DNA from: Ipomoea triloba
Lineage: Eukaryota; Streptophyta; Magnoliopsida; Solanales; Convolvulaceae
Direction: 5' to 3'
Assembly (NCBI RefSeq): GCF_003576645.1
Contig: NC_044922.1
Location: forward strand, 13,461,622 to 13,525,621
DNA: 64,000 nucleotides
The stretch's first letter is position 1; each line of letters starts with the position of its first letter. The translations under genes were made by a program, and so were the position numbers. The notes under the pieces were generated by a model. It was not told the origin of the DNA. It saw only the letters and a list, made by a program, of their open reading frames with translations, and made no database searches. Shown here piece after piece: positions 1-12,265 of this stretch.

Positions 1-283
1 CCTTCTTGATTTTTTCAATTTTCGCCCATTTAGAATCCTGCCTTACCTGATTTGATTTGGACTTTAGGTTGGGAGGAATATTACAACTTTTTAACGTTTT
101 GCCACTTCATTCTTCATATGGAACATAATCCACTTCAACTCCTTCGGCGGTCAAGGTTGTTCTCCTCTTGTTTCCTCGCCTTTGAGATTCTCCATGCTTC
201 GGGTTGAATGATGATTCTGGAGGAGGTAGAGTTAGAAACTCTTCTCTTGGATTAGATTGTGAATGAGGTCTTTTGCTACTTCT

Positions 284-1591
284 TTAACCATCATTACCAT
301 CTTCATCTAGCCCATCATCATCATCTCGCCCATCTTTGTCTCCTCGGCCTTGGCTTTTGCATGAGCTCTTCTCTTCCCCCTTGTTGCCATCATCGACTTC
401 TTTGAGGGCAGTGGTAATGATTTCGGTCAACTGAGTAACCAAGACTTGAAGCTTAGCCCATTGATTTTCGAGAACATTTGTGTCAGAGATTGCAATATTC
501 TTGTTTACTAAATCCAACTTGACACAGGAGATATCAACACGTCCTTTGAGGCCGAAGTGATTGACCTTCATAACATGTTGCTCTTTCTGTAACTTGGTCA
601 ATCCTTCCCTCAAGATTATAAACGTTGCCTCGTTGTCTAATTGTGCTTTAAGCATTTTTTCTTCAAATTCAACGTTTCGAGACAACGAAGGTGGTTGAGA
701 ATCATGCTTTCTCTTCCTAGTGCTCTTTCTGATTCGTCTTCTGGCCTTCCTGAGAGAATTGAATTGAGTATGGTGATCTTTGGACATATCGTTGAGAATA
801 GAGAGAACAGAGTTTGTATCAGAAGACTGCAAAGGGTTAGGAGAATCTATCTCCTCATGTTCTCGTGTCCTTAGTGCAACGTCGTCGTGGTTCACACCTT
901 CAAATGCTTCTTGATTATCATCTCGGGCTGAACTCGGACTTGCCTGGACGTTCACTTCCTCAACAGGTAGAGTACCAATAGAATTTCTCTGGTTAGAGTC
1001 GTCATGGCTCGCACCACAAGATGCTTTCAAGTTGCCATCTCGGACTGAGCTCTAACTCGCCCTTGAGTCAATCGTAACTATAGCTAATTCAGCCTGTGCT
1101 TCGTTGCTCGGTTCTTCATCCTCTTAAGGTGAGGTAAAGATGTTATCAGATTGATCAACCTCTTGCAAAATGCATTGAGGATTATCTCTTGTAAGATTTG
1201 GATTGAACTCATCCTCGACTCTTCTTGGTTCTTCAATCTCTTGAGATGTGGAAGTTAGATTGTTCTGCCTTTGATAAGCAATATGTTCGTGTCCTTGAGC
1301 CTCATCACCCAAATAATTTGAGCTGGAGGATTCGGTTGATTCATCGACAGACTCGGGTGCTTCTTCAGCTAAAGCACTATCAGGGCAAATAGATGGATTG
1401 CTTGATGTCTCGGCCTCTGCATCTGAAGAGGTGTGAACTTCTTCAGTTTCATCATCAGAAGCTTCTTGCTCTGATGAATGGTCATCATCTGCATCTTTTG
1501 TCCCACTTGTACCAACGTCGGGACGGCTATCTTTGATGGTTGACTGAAATCTTGAAATAGCTTTAACCTTCGCGAGAAGGCCCTTAGTCAT
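284..1591 (-). pseudogene. Acidic, low-complexity ORF (transposon-associated hypothetical protein), broken
   Basis: Two open stretches (1124-1591 and 284-1030, minus) are in the same frame and are joined by translatable sequence with stops near 1124 and 1051, so they read as one decayed ORF of about 435 codons. The N-terminal half is rich in Asp, Glu and Ser. The C-terminal half has a basic patch (RKARRRIRKSTRKRKH) followed by a likely coiled-coil stretch and a Gly/Asp-rich tail. Part of the sequence is internally repeated (SSVRDGN and SSARDDN blocks). I do not recognise a catalytic domain. Proteins of this composition are common next to plant retrotransposons; a host function is not supported. 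The family assignment is inference. Confidence 0.4.
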
Positions 1592-1734
1592 TCTTCGGGA
1601 ATCTCATCATCAGTTCCTCGTCCTTTACCTTTTCTATCATCTCGACCAACCAGTTTCTCTCTATATACTCGTTCTATTTCTTCTGGCCCGGTCGCAGCAA
1701 AAATAGATCTCGTGCCCATCCAATTGAGCACCCA

Positions 1735-2534
1735 CTACTCTTCTTCCCACATAAGAGCTATTGTCTCAGCCAAAATTTCAAGGCTGGACATGCTCCACTT
1801 CTGCCAATCATACATGCGCCTTAACTCGTCGCGCAATGTCCTTTCTCGTGAAAGCTCTTCAGAGTTATCATCAGGTAGGATTTGAGCACCTAGAAGCTCT
1901 TCTTGTGCAATTTGTCTTGCTAGTTCAGCGTCATCGTTGATCTGCAAAGATTGATAATCAATAGATAATGGCAACACTTCGGCTTCCTCGCCAATAGCTA
2001 GTTGAGGTTCAACAGTCACCTCGGCTGGGGTTGTGCTTACCACCTCATATGCTTGGGCAGGTTCATGTGGGAGAGTGGAAGCTTGATCATTCGCTTGGAC
2101 TCATTGAGATAGACTTTCTTCTTCAACACCTCTAACCAGCAAGTTTCTCTCATCGGTTAGTGACTCAGTAACATTAACTTGATCAGCCTTAGCTTTCTGA
2201 TGGATTTGGCTTCATCATTTGGATCATCTTCCCCCTCACACCAGTCCTCGGATGATGAGGGCCATGATAGAGATTGTTCAGGAAGTCCCGCATGAGGTCT
2301 CTTTAGGGGTTGTCCCTGAACACGAGCTCTAGTAACTGATGGCTTGGGTTCCTTTCTCTTATGTGCCTTAGAGAAGATTCGGTCAAGAGGGAGATCATCA
2401 TCCTCATCATCATCATCAATAGGCTGAATTGCCTCTTCTGCTGGTAAAACAACTGGTTCATGTGGAGGTTGAACATTTGAGGCTAGGGCTTCCGCTTGAG
2501 TATCTTCTTCAGGGGTAAGAATTGGCAGATTCAA
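1735..2534 (-). pseudogene. Upstream fragments of the same acidic ORF region
   Basis: Two short minus-strand open stretches (2157-2534 and 1735-2043) lie in different frames and precede the acidic ORF at 284-1591. They are also Glu/Asp-rich, with a DDDDEDDD-type run around 2400-2420 and little else. The frame changes and stops suggest a single decayed coding region spanning roughly 284-2534. No domain is recognised. Microsatellite-like GAT/CAT codon runs on the plus strand may inflate open-frame length, so coding status is uncertain. Confidence 0.3.
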
Positions 2535-2559
2535 CGTTGCTATTACAACATCTCAGTTG

Positions 2560-2935
2560 TCTGGTACAAATATTGAACATAATTATATTAAAGTTTGAAA
2601 TTTGATTTATATGTCAAATATTTCATTGAAATAATTATAGGTATGTTAGCAAATATGATAATTTAATTAATGTACAAATGTGTGTATGACTAAAATAGTT
2701 TTAAATAGTATTTACACATAATAGATATCTTTTTATTTAATACTATTTATTCTACATAGTATATAATAAACATTATTGTTATTTTAAATAATCTTTTTAT
2801 AATTAATTTGTAATAGTTAATTAATTTTGTATCTATTTTTATTTATTATTGTTATATTTAGTTTTGTTAATATTGTTGGACATTAGGGTCATTTTTATTA
2901 TTAAAGTAGTTTTGTTATAGAAGCTAGTATGGCTC
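2560..2935. other. AT-rich spacer, nothing recognised
   Basis: Highly AT-rich sequence with no convincing ORF, repeat boundary or RNA gene. It separates the acidic ORFs from the LINE fragment. Confidence 0.5.
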
Positions 2936-2953
2936 TCACAGAAGGAGGAGGAG

Positions 2954-3595
2954 GTGAAGTCTGCGTTTGCTGCACGTTCTCAATTGGGAACGCCGTGTGA
3001 TCTTCCTGTCGATGTTTCTGTCTCGTGGACACCGCCTGAGACTTGGTGGATGACAGTGAATGTAGATGGTAGCTGCTCTGCGGCCCATGCTTTGGCTGGC
3101 TGTGGAGGAGCCTTACGGGATCATACTGGGCAATGGAGAGGGGGCTTTATTCATAAGATTGGTGTATGTACTCCTGAGGTGGCTGAGGCTTGGGGGGTCC
3201 TCCATGGTATGCAATTAGCAGCTCGCCTGGGTGTCTAGAAGCTGATCGTGGAAAGCGATTCTCAACGTGTGATTAATTTTGTGCGGCTCAGGACTTGCGC
3301 CACTGGTAATGTTCACAATATTATTCAGCGCTGTCTTGCTGGGGCGGATGGTTTCGAGGAGATTACTTTCAACCATATCTTTAGGGAGCAAAATCGGTTG
3401 GCAAGAAGGTTTTGGGGCTTCACTCTGGTTTTTTCCAGCTCCACGAGCTTCCTAATGAGTTGGGAGATCAACATTTCGAGGATTTAGTGGGGGCTAGCTT
3501 CCAACGGAGAATCCCTCGTAGTAGGAGGGACCACGTGTTATAGTTTTTCTGGGATGTTCTCCCTCTTCTCCAATCAAAAAAAAAAAAAAAAAAGA
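2954..3595 (+). pseudogene. 5'-truncated LINE 3' end: RNase H domain and poly(A) tail
   Basis: Open stretches 2954-3238 and 3248-3487 are in the same frame, separated by a TAG at 3236-3238. Together they give the type I RNase H fold found at the C-terminus of plant LINE ORF2 (RVT_3 family): VNVDGS with the first acidic residue, AEAWGVLHGMQLA with the conserved Glu, and VESDSQ with the third acidic residue. The last motif, normally like REANRxAD, reads REQNRLARRF, so the final Asp is lost. A pure A-tract at about 3577-3594 is the expected 3' tail. The 5' part (endonuclease and reverse transcriptase) is absent, as expected of a truncated retroposition product. Confidence 0.75.
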
Positions 3596-3599
3596 GGAG

Positions 3600-4887
3600 A
3601 TCTGCCCGCAGAAGAATTCTCATTGGCGTATCTTGATCCTAGGGCAACTGCTTGACAAATTTGGAGCAATTCATGGCTGAAAGAAGGGAAGAATCTACTG
3701 AGTCTAGGATGATTTTATAAAGGGAGATCATTAGTTCACCCCGGAGCAATTTTGGAGGCGGTGGGCTGAGTTCGGTGGCAATTTCCGTTCGGCGACTTCA
3801 TGAATTCTCTAGGCGGTGGCTGGAGAATTACTAATTTTTGCAGCTTCAATTCAACGAATTAATTCCAGCGCAGCAGCAAAGAATCTCTTCGGCAGCCTCA
3901 AATTCCTCTTGCCTTAATTTTGGTGGCGGCAGTAGCAGTTGTTTCTGGGCAATTGCATAAGACACTATTCCTTTTCTTTTAATTATTCACTATTGCCAAT
4001 GTTAATGGATTTGCCCAACTTTTACCATTTCAAATCAGTCTGTGAGTATGAATTCTAATTACTGTGCTTAATGCCTAATCTTTGATTACAATTCTAAGTG
4101 CAATATTTAGTTCTCAATTATTTGTTAATCACAAATCTTTTACTATAATGGTATGCTGAAAATTCTTATTTTGGGACATGATGAATTTACCATGAACACT
4201 GTGTATTAATTGTTTAGTTATGCCAATTGAGTTAAGTTTTACCCTTTTGTTTTAATATTGGATTGATTGTATTATTGGGTGGCCAACCTTAATAGATTAA
4301 TTGATTTGGGGGAATTCTTAGTGTAGAAATCATGCATATTAATTCAATGTGATATGAGGATAAACGAGTAAATATTCTGGTTGTCTTATTAGATTACCTA
4401 TTTGGTTCATAACTTGGGTATTCTGTAAGTTCTTCCAAACCTAATGGGTTTTAATCATTCGAATAAATGTCTTAAGCATATGAATGATTAAAGCAAGTGA
4501 ATTGCTCTAAACGCCATACAGAGTAGTCATAGCTGTTAGAACGAACCCTTAACCGGTTAGCAATATTAGACTTAAAATGCAGAATTAGTAATGGTTATTG
4601 ATTCATGTTCCTAGTCATTAATCCTTTGCTGTCTTGCGTTGTTAATTTATTGTTTTTCCTACTAGTTACTTAATTACCTGCAATCTCGTTCTCGTTGGTT
4701 TTTAATTATTTCATTTCTCCAATTCACCTTACTAGTTTAGGTTTTATTTTATTGCATTCAAGTTAATTAATTTTAAGTCTTTAAATTGCATTGTACCAAT
4801 TCCCAGTGGGTTCGACCCTTGCTTTTGCACACTATTACTATAGTGATTCGTGCACTTGCGAGGACTATATATTAAAATTGTCCATCA
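3600..4887 (+). repeat. LTR-like block of a Ty3/gypsy (Tat/Athila-type) element
   Basis: No ORF. The block ends with GGTTCGACCC (about 4809) and CGTGCACTTGCGAGG (about 4849), then CCATCA at 4882-4887. This arrangement is typical of the last part of plant Athila/Tat LTRs just before the primer-binding site. No primer site follows, so this looks like a solo or truncated LTR. The left boundary is not visible; it may lie just after the LINE poly(A). Confidence 0.35.
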
Positions 4888-5940
4888 GTATATGCTTCAA
4901 ATTATTTAATATCTCTATTTATTACAAATTTAATTAAATTTTTTGACATTTCTGTCCAAGTGTTATGTAGTTTCAATTTTCAAAGGTATGCTTTTTCATT
5001 TTAAATTATGATTATAAAATTAATTAAATATTAGTAATTATAACCATTGCTTCCATCTTAAGCACATTTTTGAAATTATCTCATTGTATTTTTCTATGCA
5101 CTTTAATGCATTTAAAATTCCAAAGCTCATTAATACATGCAAATTTCCAATAACTGAAACTTATGCCGCCACCCGTAGCCTGAACAAAAAGTAGCATCAC
5201 CTTTCACACCCAAACCCAAATCCATTCACACCATCGTCAGTTTAACCAGACCGCCGACCATAGACAACGGGAAGAACGCAAATCCGGCCAAATATACCGG
5301 AAACAACACCATAACAAAAACATTTAATTGTTTTTATGCTGTAGACACTAAACAATTCATTTTTTTTTTAGTTAGAATTTTGTAAATACAAACATATATT
5401 TAATTACATATGGCCTAGAAAATATTACAACATAAAAAATTAATAAATTTATTTTGCAATTCTACTTTAATTTCAAACCATAATAAAATAATATTTTAAA
5501 TAAATAAACAAAATTATTGATCTACCACTTGTTGACTAAACCTGTTGTACAATATACATTTGTCGACTCCACTCGCTACCCCGACGACAAGCTCTCCTCC
5601 ACCAACGCCACCTTCAACTCCATTATTAAAAATTAATAATTTTATTTTACAATTCTATTTTAATATAAAAACACAAAAAAAAAATTAATTAATAAATTCC
5701 AGCCAAAATACATATAAGCCCAACTTTGTTTTTAAATTTTATTTTCTTTGATCCAAAACCGTTTTGATTTGTTAGAACTTGTTTCTGATCCTTTGGTGGA
5801 ATATTTTCGTTTGGCACAGATTCATCGTTCTATACATTGACAATAAAAAAAATATTAGTTTTTTTAAAAGCAAAATAACCAAATCGATTAATGGAAGAGA
5901 GCATAAATAGAGTCAGGCGGGATAGAATCCTAGTACATAG
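4888..5940. other. AT-rich intergenic, nothing recognised
   Basis: AT-rich with short A and T tracts. A CG-richer island (about 5165-5300 and 5570-5625) is not open in any frame for a useful length. No element ends are clear. Confidence 0.4.
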
Positions 5941-5947
5941 TACCAAT

Positions 5948-7692
5948 CTACGAAAAGGTCGTAGCCGTAAGAGTATGAGCTATGACATTAGCCAACCTAG
6001 GAATCAAATAAACATCACACTTAGTGAGTAAACATTGGTGGGTGACGAAGGATACGACCGGAGTTGTGAGCAGTCCGTGAACAAAGCGACGGACATCAGG
6101 CTCCTGGTTCTTAGCCACGATAAAACCTCTCTGCACGCCTCTGCCTCGGCCATTAATGGTGAAAAGCAATTTGGTAAGAGTCCTGCACATGCTGCTACTA
6201 ACTCCCCTTTCGCCAAGATGAGCACAGCGCCGAACGACGCCTTCAAGGTAGCGGCATGATAACCGACGTCGAAATAGCACCTTGGATTCACCATTCCCGT
6301 CTGTTCCAAAGCAGCAGCGACCTCTGAAACGACCCTGGACGCAGTATCCGACACATGGGACGCAGAGACGATGCCGCCGATGTCATGACTCTCCTTAATG
6401 GAAGACACTCGTCCCATACAGCAGAATTCCTCGCATGCTAGATGTGATATAAAATTGCCACAACCAAGCCAATATCTTCCTCAGGTAAGTCACGCAACAC
6501 ACTAGAGAACCACATGCAAAAGGAAGTCACCAACAATGGAAGGAAAGGGTAAAGCGGACTCATGCCAAACAAGTAGAGAAAAGTCACACGAAACTAGAGC
6601 ATGCATAACATCCTCATGAACTAGACCACACATTGGACATGAAGGGTTTACATCTACCATCTTTATAATTAAGTTGGTGGTAACAGGGAGGGTATCACTA
6701 AGGTCTCTCCAGAGAAATACCTTCCATTTGGGGAGCACTTTAATTTTTCACAATGAAATCCATTTATCAAACCCTCTAGGCCTACTATCAAAATCACCAA
6801 TGATGGTTCTATAATCATTCTTTACAAAATAACAGCCTCTCGGGTCACCATACCAAAACCACGAATCCTCATAGCTAGGGGATAATGGGACCCTAATAAT
6901 ACGCAACACATCCTATGGGGTAAATATATCATTTAGAACAGGGATGTCCCACGATCCACTATCCACATCAATCAAACCAGACACATATGAACCACTAAGC
7001 TGCTCAGGCATAGGTGTCTGGATCATTGGGTTTGGATCATCAGGAAGCTAGGGATGACCCCATATAAACGTACACTTCCCATCCCCAATCCTTCGCCTAA
7101 CTCCACCACATATTAGATCATGAGTAGCCATAATACTGCGCTAATAGAAACTTGGGCAATTACCAACAGTAGCATCAATGAAAGAGGTCCTCGGGTAATA
7201 CCTTGCTTTATAGATTCTAGCAGCCAAAGATTGGGGCTTAGTTAGAAACCGCCAAGCTTGTTTGCCCAACATAGCCAAAACAAAAGTCTGGAGGTCCTTG
7301 AAGCCTAAACCACCAAACCTCTTAGGCACACATAACCGGTCCCACGCCTTCCAACGAATCTTCTTCTCATTTCCAGAACCCTACCTAAATCGGTTCATGG
7401 TCCTCTCAATAGACAGACATACTAATTCAGGGGGCAAAAAGACACTCATTGAGAAAGTGGACATAGCCTGAGCTACACTTTTTAACAAAACCTCTTTCCT
7501 TGCCTGTGAGATAAGTTTTTTATTCCATGACCCAATCTGTTGCTTAATTTTATCCTCAATATATGAGAAAGCCGTTGATAGAGTAATTGGGCAAACAACA
7601 CCCGACCTGAACCACAAGAAGAGAGACAGACTTAGGAAGTTAAACAGCCACCCGTTACACTTGAGGAGAGAAGTTATTACCAACGGCTCCAT
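5948..7692 (-). pseudogene. LINE ORF2 C-terminal half, multiply frameshifted
   Basis: Read on the minus strand, five open pieces follow LINE order. 7381-7692 has the post-RT segment (SWNKKLISQARKEVLLKSVA). 7141-7329 has the PK-x2-GGLGF-KDL and KQAWRFL motifs. 6502-6738 is the zf-RVT zinc-binding region (PKWKVFLWR, CPMC...H...H...C). 6004-6417 is RNase H (CYFDVG, AEAEACREVLSWL, LFTDCSQL) and 5948-6280 carries its end in another frame (IPRLANVIAH). The RT catalytic core and endonuclease are missing, so the copy is 5'-truncated. Stops and frameshifts between pieces make it non-functional. Confidence 0.8.
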
Positions 7693-7716
7693 TACACTTC
7701 ACATTCAAGGCTCGCC
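7555..7716. repeat. Left arm of a distant inverted duplication (partner 11843-11995)
   Basis: The reverse complement of this stretch matches 11843-11995 closely, including CAATTACTCTATCA, CACCCG(T)TACACTTGAGGAG and CATTCAAGG at the outer end. The arms are about 4.1 kb apart and face each other. Part of the arm overlaps the LINE fragment. Confidence 0.7.
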
Positions 7717-7945
7717 ATCATGAAGACCGTTGCATTCAGAGGAGAAGAGTCGTTGTACTTATAGTATAAGTAGTAGGCCTGTTGTAGAAGGAGGGACATG
7801 CAAACTATTGTACTGAACCTATGTACTTACTAATACACAAATATACTCCGGTAACATTCTTACCGTCATTGGGGCTCTTGTTGAGAGCTGAGATCAAATC
7901 TCAGGCACGGTCTACACGTTACAAAACATTAGTTTATCATTGGAG

Positions 7946-9082
7946 ATGGCTGGATCAGGATCTAGTAGTTCCCATCATTCTCGTCACGTGAATCATGGCA
8001 ACACCTTTGGTGATCAAAATGATGTTCTCCGCCAGTGGTGCAACAACAATCACAGTGGAGGGCAATAAGCACCCAAGGCACGGGTACCGTCTATGGACCC
8101 CCAAGCGACAGCCTGGGCTATTCAGCAGGCAGCAACCGCTTTAGCCCAAATGGTGGTGGAGATTCAAGGTTAAGTACCCCGGGCATCTGCGCAAAAGGAT
8201 GAAATAGAGGAAAAGATGACCCAGCATCTATGTCGTGGTGCAACTCATCGGCCAATCGTTTCTATGCCCGCCATGGGATGGTGGGGTGAGAGGGTTGCTA
8301 TCCAGCCAAGGGTGTGGACACAACCGAAGGCCAAGGGGTCATCCACCAAGGGTCCACACCAAGATGAGCAGTCACGGCGGATAGAGGGATGGGTGAGTCT
8401 CCGCGTCAGTCCACGACGCTCAAACAAACCCCAAATATGCAGAAGGAAGTGGTCGAGCGACTACAAAAGAAAATAGAGGAACTAGAGAAGCAAATAGAGG
8501 CAGGGGAACATTCGTCTGAGCCCAAGGTTAGGATGGCCGCACCATTCGTCGCAAGGATAATAGACGCGCCCCTTCCAAATTAAAGGAGTTTAGGCTTCTG
8601 ATTATCAAAGCCTACGAAGGGACCTCAGGCCCGCGTGCGCACATGACGACGTATAAAGCGGCAATGGTGATGATGGGGGCAGAAGATGCCATTATGTGCA
8701 GAGCATTTTTGTCCACTTTGGATGGGGCGGCCCAAGACTAGTTCAATACAATCCCAGATGACTCAATCTAAAATTTTGGAGAACTATCAAAAAGCTTTTT
8801 GAGTTACTTTTCTGACAATATACAACGTAAGAAGTCTTTCTCTCACCTCTACGCAATAAGGCAGGATAAGGGGGAGAGCTTAAAAGATTTTCTGAGCAAA
8901 TGGAAAAAGGAGGTCAACAAGTGTACGATTTTGACTCGGTGATCCTCGTATTTATCCAGGCATTGAGGTTGGGATATTTTCTTAGGCAGTTGAACGCCCA
9001 CCATCCACCCTCTTATGAGGAACTAATGAGGATAGCCAACCGTTATGCTAAGACAGAGGAAACTGATAGTTGGGAAAATTGG
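7946..9082 (+). pseudogene. Ty3/gypsy gag, Tat/Retand type, decayed
   Basis: An ATG at 7946 opens a Ser/His-rich start that stops after 40 codons. Further downstream, across frame changes, the sequence encodes a gag capsid core: AYEGTSGPRAHM...YK, then CRAFLSTLDGAAQ (about 8697), FGELSKSFLSYFS, RQDKGESLKDFLSKW (about 8860) and finally SYEELMRIANRYAKTEE (9020-9065). This order matches the retrotransposon gag family used by Tat-lineage elements. Stops near 8064, 8172, 8740 and 8768 and several frameshifts kill it. No protease or polymerase follows; sequence after 9083 is unrelated AT-rich DNA. An LTR-like tail (about 7740-7935) probably precedes it. Confidence 0.7.
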
Positions 9083-9650
9083 TGAATAAATCGATAAATA
9101 CAATATATAAAATATATTTTCATCCCAATAATGGAATATAATTACATAAATTAATTCCAAAAAATTTGATACAAAATCAAATAACAAATATATATACATA
9201 CGAAATATATATAACAATAATAGGGATTTATTTGTCAAAATAATCCCACCACAACTAGTACGAAACTAACCCAAAGGATTTAATCTACGAAAGGTATAAT
9301 CCCACCGCCACTAGTACAAAAACTAGTATTAGGGACTTAATCTACGGAAGATTAATCCGACCACAAACTTGGCATAAAACCAAGAAGAATATATATCAAA
9401 AGTATATATCACAAGAAAGGGTTTCTAACCTGTAGGTTGTAACCCAACCGGTGAATAAGAATGGAGAAGGGAAAGTCCGAGTAGTGTGTAACCACACTCT
9501 CCTTAAAACCGATTCGCCACCTCTCGTTGGTGCTAAAAGCGTTGTGGTGTCGATCTCCCAGGATAAAACGAACTACGACCTTGGAGTTTGAGCACACAAA
9601 TCCAAGGCCCGGCGAACTAGAACTCTAGTTGAGCACTCTGATACTTTACG
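9083..9650. other. Non-coding repeat-like block
   Basis: AT-rich with two imperfect copies of a segment containing CTAGTAC and TTTAATCTACG (about 9255-9350). It resembles LTR or MITE material but no ends are found. Confidence 0.3.
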
Positions 9651-9654
9651 GAAC

Positions 9655-9895
9655 ATGATAGCAGAAATTTTCCTCACAAACTACAAAAGTTTTTGAGAGT
9701 AGAGAGGAAAGAAAAGGAAAAAGGTTTTGAAGGTTCAAAACTCACGAACAACATAACAAATGAATCTGCCTTCTTGCTATGATATAAAGACTTGGATGTG
9801 GCAGATTAGTTGTGTATTATTTCGTGACCTATGATATTACGATAGTTTCAAACATTATTATTGAATATTAAATTGAATTAATGTTGGAATAATGA
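9655..9895. repeat. Head-to-head fragments of the LTR family seen at 13.2-13.8 kb
   Basis: 9690-9771 is the reverse complement of sequence at about 13340-13430 (GAACCTTCAAAACC, TTTCCTCTCTACTC). 9778-9895 is a direct copy of parts of 13200-13350, joining TATAAAGACTTGGATGTGG to TTAGTTGTGTATTATTTCG in a different order from the 13-kb copy. The junction shows local rearrangement. Confidence 0.65.
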
Positions 9896-11134
9896 CGCCA
9901 TTATGAAGCTACTAATTCCTATTAATGTTGGGCGTTCAACTCCAAGTTTTTGCGATAATTAACGGTAGACCGACTAAACTCTTCAAGTTGCCATCGTTGT
10001 GAACACGACACTCGGGGAACTTATTCCTCGTTTTAACACCTCCACACCGCCACTAAACAACAATCATCACTTTACCAGCAATCTGGTCATTGCATGGCCG
10101 ATCGGAGGGCGTAGATGGTGTTTGGGGATGTGTTGAGAACTCCCCAACCGATCAGATTGTGGATCAGAGCTCTCCGGATTTTTCGGAATCAGTTACGCAG
10201 CCGGCGACCTTCCAGTGAACAAAGAGATTCATAAAGAAAGCGACAACGGCGATGTCCTCGGTATGGTTGCGGCTGCTCGTTCCATCAGTTATAATCCAAT
10301 TCGACATCCCCCTTGTGGTTGTGACTAGTTTCTGCAGACGGCAGCGATGGAGTTCTCGTTCTCCCTAAATACAGAACTGGTGAAGATTGTGCTTTAATAT
10401 GCTTTGATGGTATTTAATTTAGGCATAAAAGACCTTAATTAATCATTTATGGCTATTTATGGTTAATTTGGGGCATAAATGAATTATTGGTTGATTTTTT
10501 TTGGCATGCATACGATATATATGATGTGTATGTATATACCTATTTATGCATATTCTGGTTTGCATTATTGTGTTACTAAGTTGGGAGGACGTACTTAGAA
10601 ATTAAATCAGTTGGTTTTTAAACCACCTTGAACTATACTATGTAGCTGCCCATAGTGAACAAATGTAGGACTTGGTTTTAGGATAGACTGGTTTAGTCCA
10701 AGCCCTTGGTGGCAACACTGTAGTTGCTTCCACTCTTAATGCTACATTAGTACCTCATGATAATTCTGCCTTGGTTAATAATTTGGTTAATGTTGGTGAT
10801 TCGGAGACTCTACCAAGTGCCTTATATGGTGATAGCACGGCTAATTGCATGGTAATGCTACGGTTGTCCCACCAAATGGTGTTAAGATTGGTCTAGTGTT
10901 ATGCAAGACAAAGAGATAACAGTATGGAAGATCCTATTTTTGTGCCTTATAAGTTATAATGGTTCGTATAGTGCTACAAGGCCAAGTGATGTTCAAAATT
11001 CCTCATCGCGACTCTCAGATCATGGATTATAAAACAAAGGGGAAAGCTTGGATGTGTCCGTGTTGAAATCCACGGCAAGTGGACACCATTTTATAATATG
11101 GCAGCAAATCCTTTCAACAAATTGAAAGCAAAGT
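9896..11134. other. Intergenic, nothing recognised
   Basis: Short open stretches only. No domain, tRNA-like box or element end could be supported. Confidence 0.35.
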
Positions 11135-11241
11135 AGTAGTAATAATAATAATAATAATAATAACAATAACAATAACAATAACAATAACAATAACAATAAC
11201 AATAACAATAACAATAACAATAATAATAATAATAATAATTT
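11135..11241. repeat. Microsatellite: AAT, then AAC/AAT mixed triplets, then AAT
   Basis: A compound trinucleotide array: AAT repeats, a central regular AACAAT hexanucleotide alternation, and AAT again. The Leu-rich ORF it produces on the minus strand is an artefact. Confidence 0.95.
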
Positions 11242-11454
11242 ATACGTAGGATTACAAATTTCATTTAGAATTAATAATTAAAAATGTTAAGTAATTAATA
11301 ATACTTTTCTTTTGGAAAATTAACAAATTTATAATTCTCACCATTTCTACCTATAAATACAATGGATTTTTTATTTTGAAAATCATAAAGACACTAATTA
11401 CTATCAATTCACCCCGATATATACCTTAATTCCTAGTTATATTGGGAGCTTATC

Positions 11455-11719
11455 ACTAAGCTTTGGTCGAGCACCTAGCGTATCACCAAAATCGGTGGTA
11501 TAGGCAGCTGGCTGGTTAGGTGGCCGACTAGGCAGCCTAATGCAGTCTAGGCCGGCTAGGCGCTGACTGCCTAGATCTCCTAAGGGCGTCTTAGGCCGCC
11601 TAGGCACCAACTAGACCGCCTAGGCACCGACTAGGCCGCCTAGTCGGCCAATTAGCTTTTGTTCCCTTATTTTACAAATGAGTTATTTCACTCAAAACTG
11701 TCGTTTTGAGTGAAATAAC
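11455..11719. repeat. CCTAGG/GGCCGCCTAG-rich repeat followed by a perfect hairpin
   Basis: About 11500-11655 contains many variants of GCCGCCTAGGC and ACTAGGC, GC-rich in an AT-rich setting. Immediately after, 11682-11719 is a perfect inverted repeat: 17-bp arms GTTATTTCACTCAAAAC around a 4-base TGTC loop. It could be an element terminus or a transcript hairpin; no protein is encoded. Confidence 0.6.
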
Positions 11720-12265
11720 CCTAAATTGTTCAAACTGTAGATGTTGTTTAGATTAATATTTAATATTATAGTGTTAACTATTCTAAGTATTAAATAGTTT
11801 ATAATTACCAACGTGATGTAACAATCTTCTTGATAGCTAGCCTTGAATGTCAAGTGTAATGGAGCCGTTCGTAATAACTTCTCTCCTCAAGTGTAACGGG
11901 TGGCTGTTTAACTTCCTGAGCCTGTCTGTCTTCTTGTGGTTTGGATCGGGTGCTGTTTGCCCAATTACTCTATCACCGAGTGGTTGAGGTGGCTTGGGAG
12001 TAAGAATTTGTGTATAAATTTTGAATAGGATCACATCCTGATATTATAAGGAAATATTTCTTAATCTTCAAATATTCTTCAAATATTTTTCCTTCCATTT
12101 ATGCGTCTTCTTTTTCGTATAAGAACCCATCCCCAAAATTTTTTTTTAGTGTCTTCTCTAATCCTTCCTCCATACTATTACCCTGGTACGATTCTTCCTT
12201 ATGTTCTTTTTTTTTTGTTTGACGGTAGGTCGAGGCACGGGGCCTCGGCCATTTTTTTAGGACCC

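Noticed and set aside
11020..11220. Leucine-run ORF (signal-peptide-like)
   Set aside because: Comes from the AAT/AAC microsatellite.
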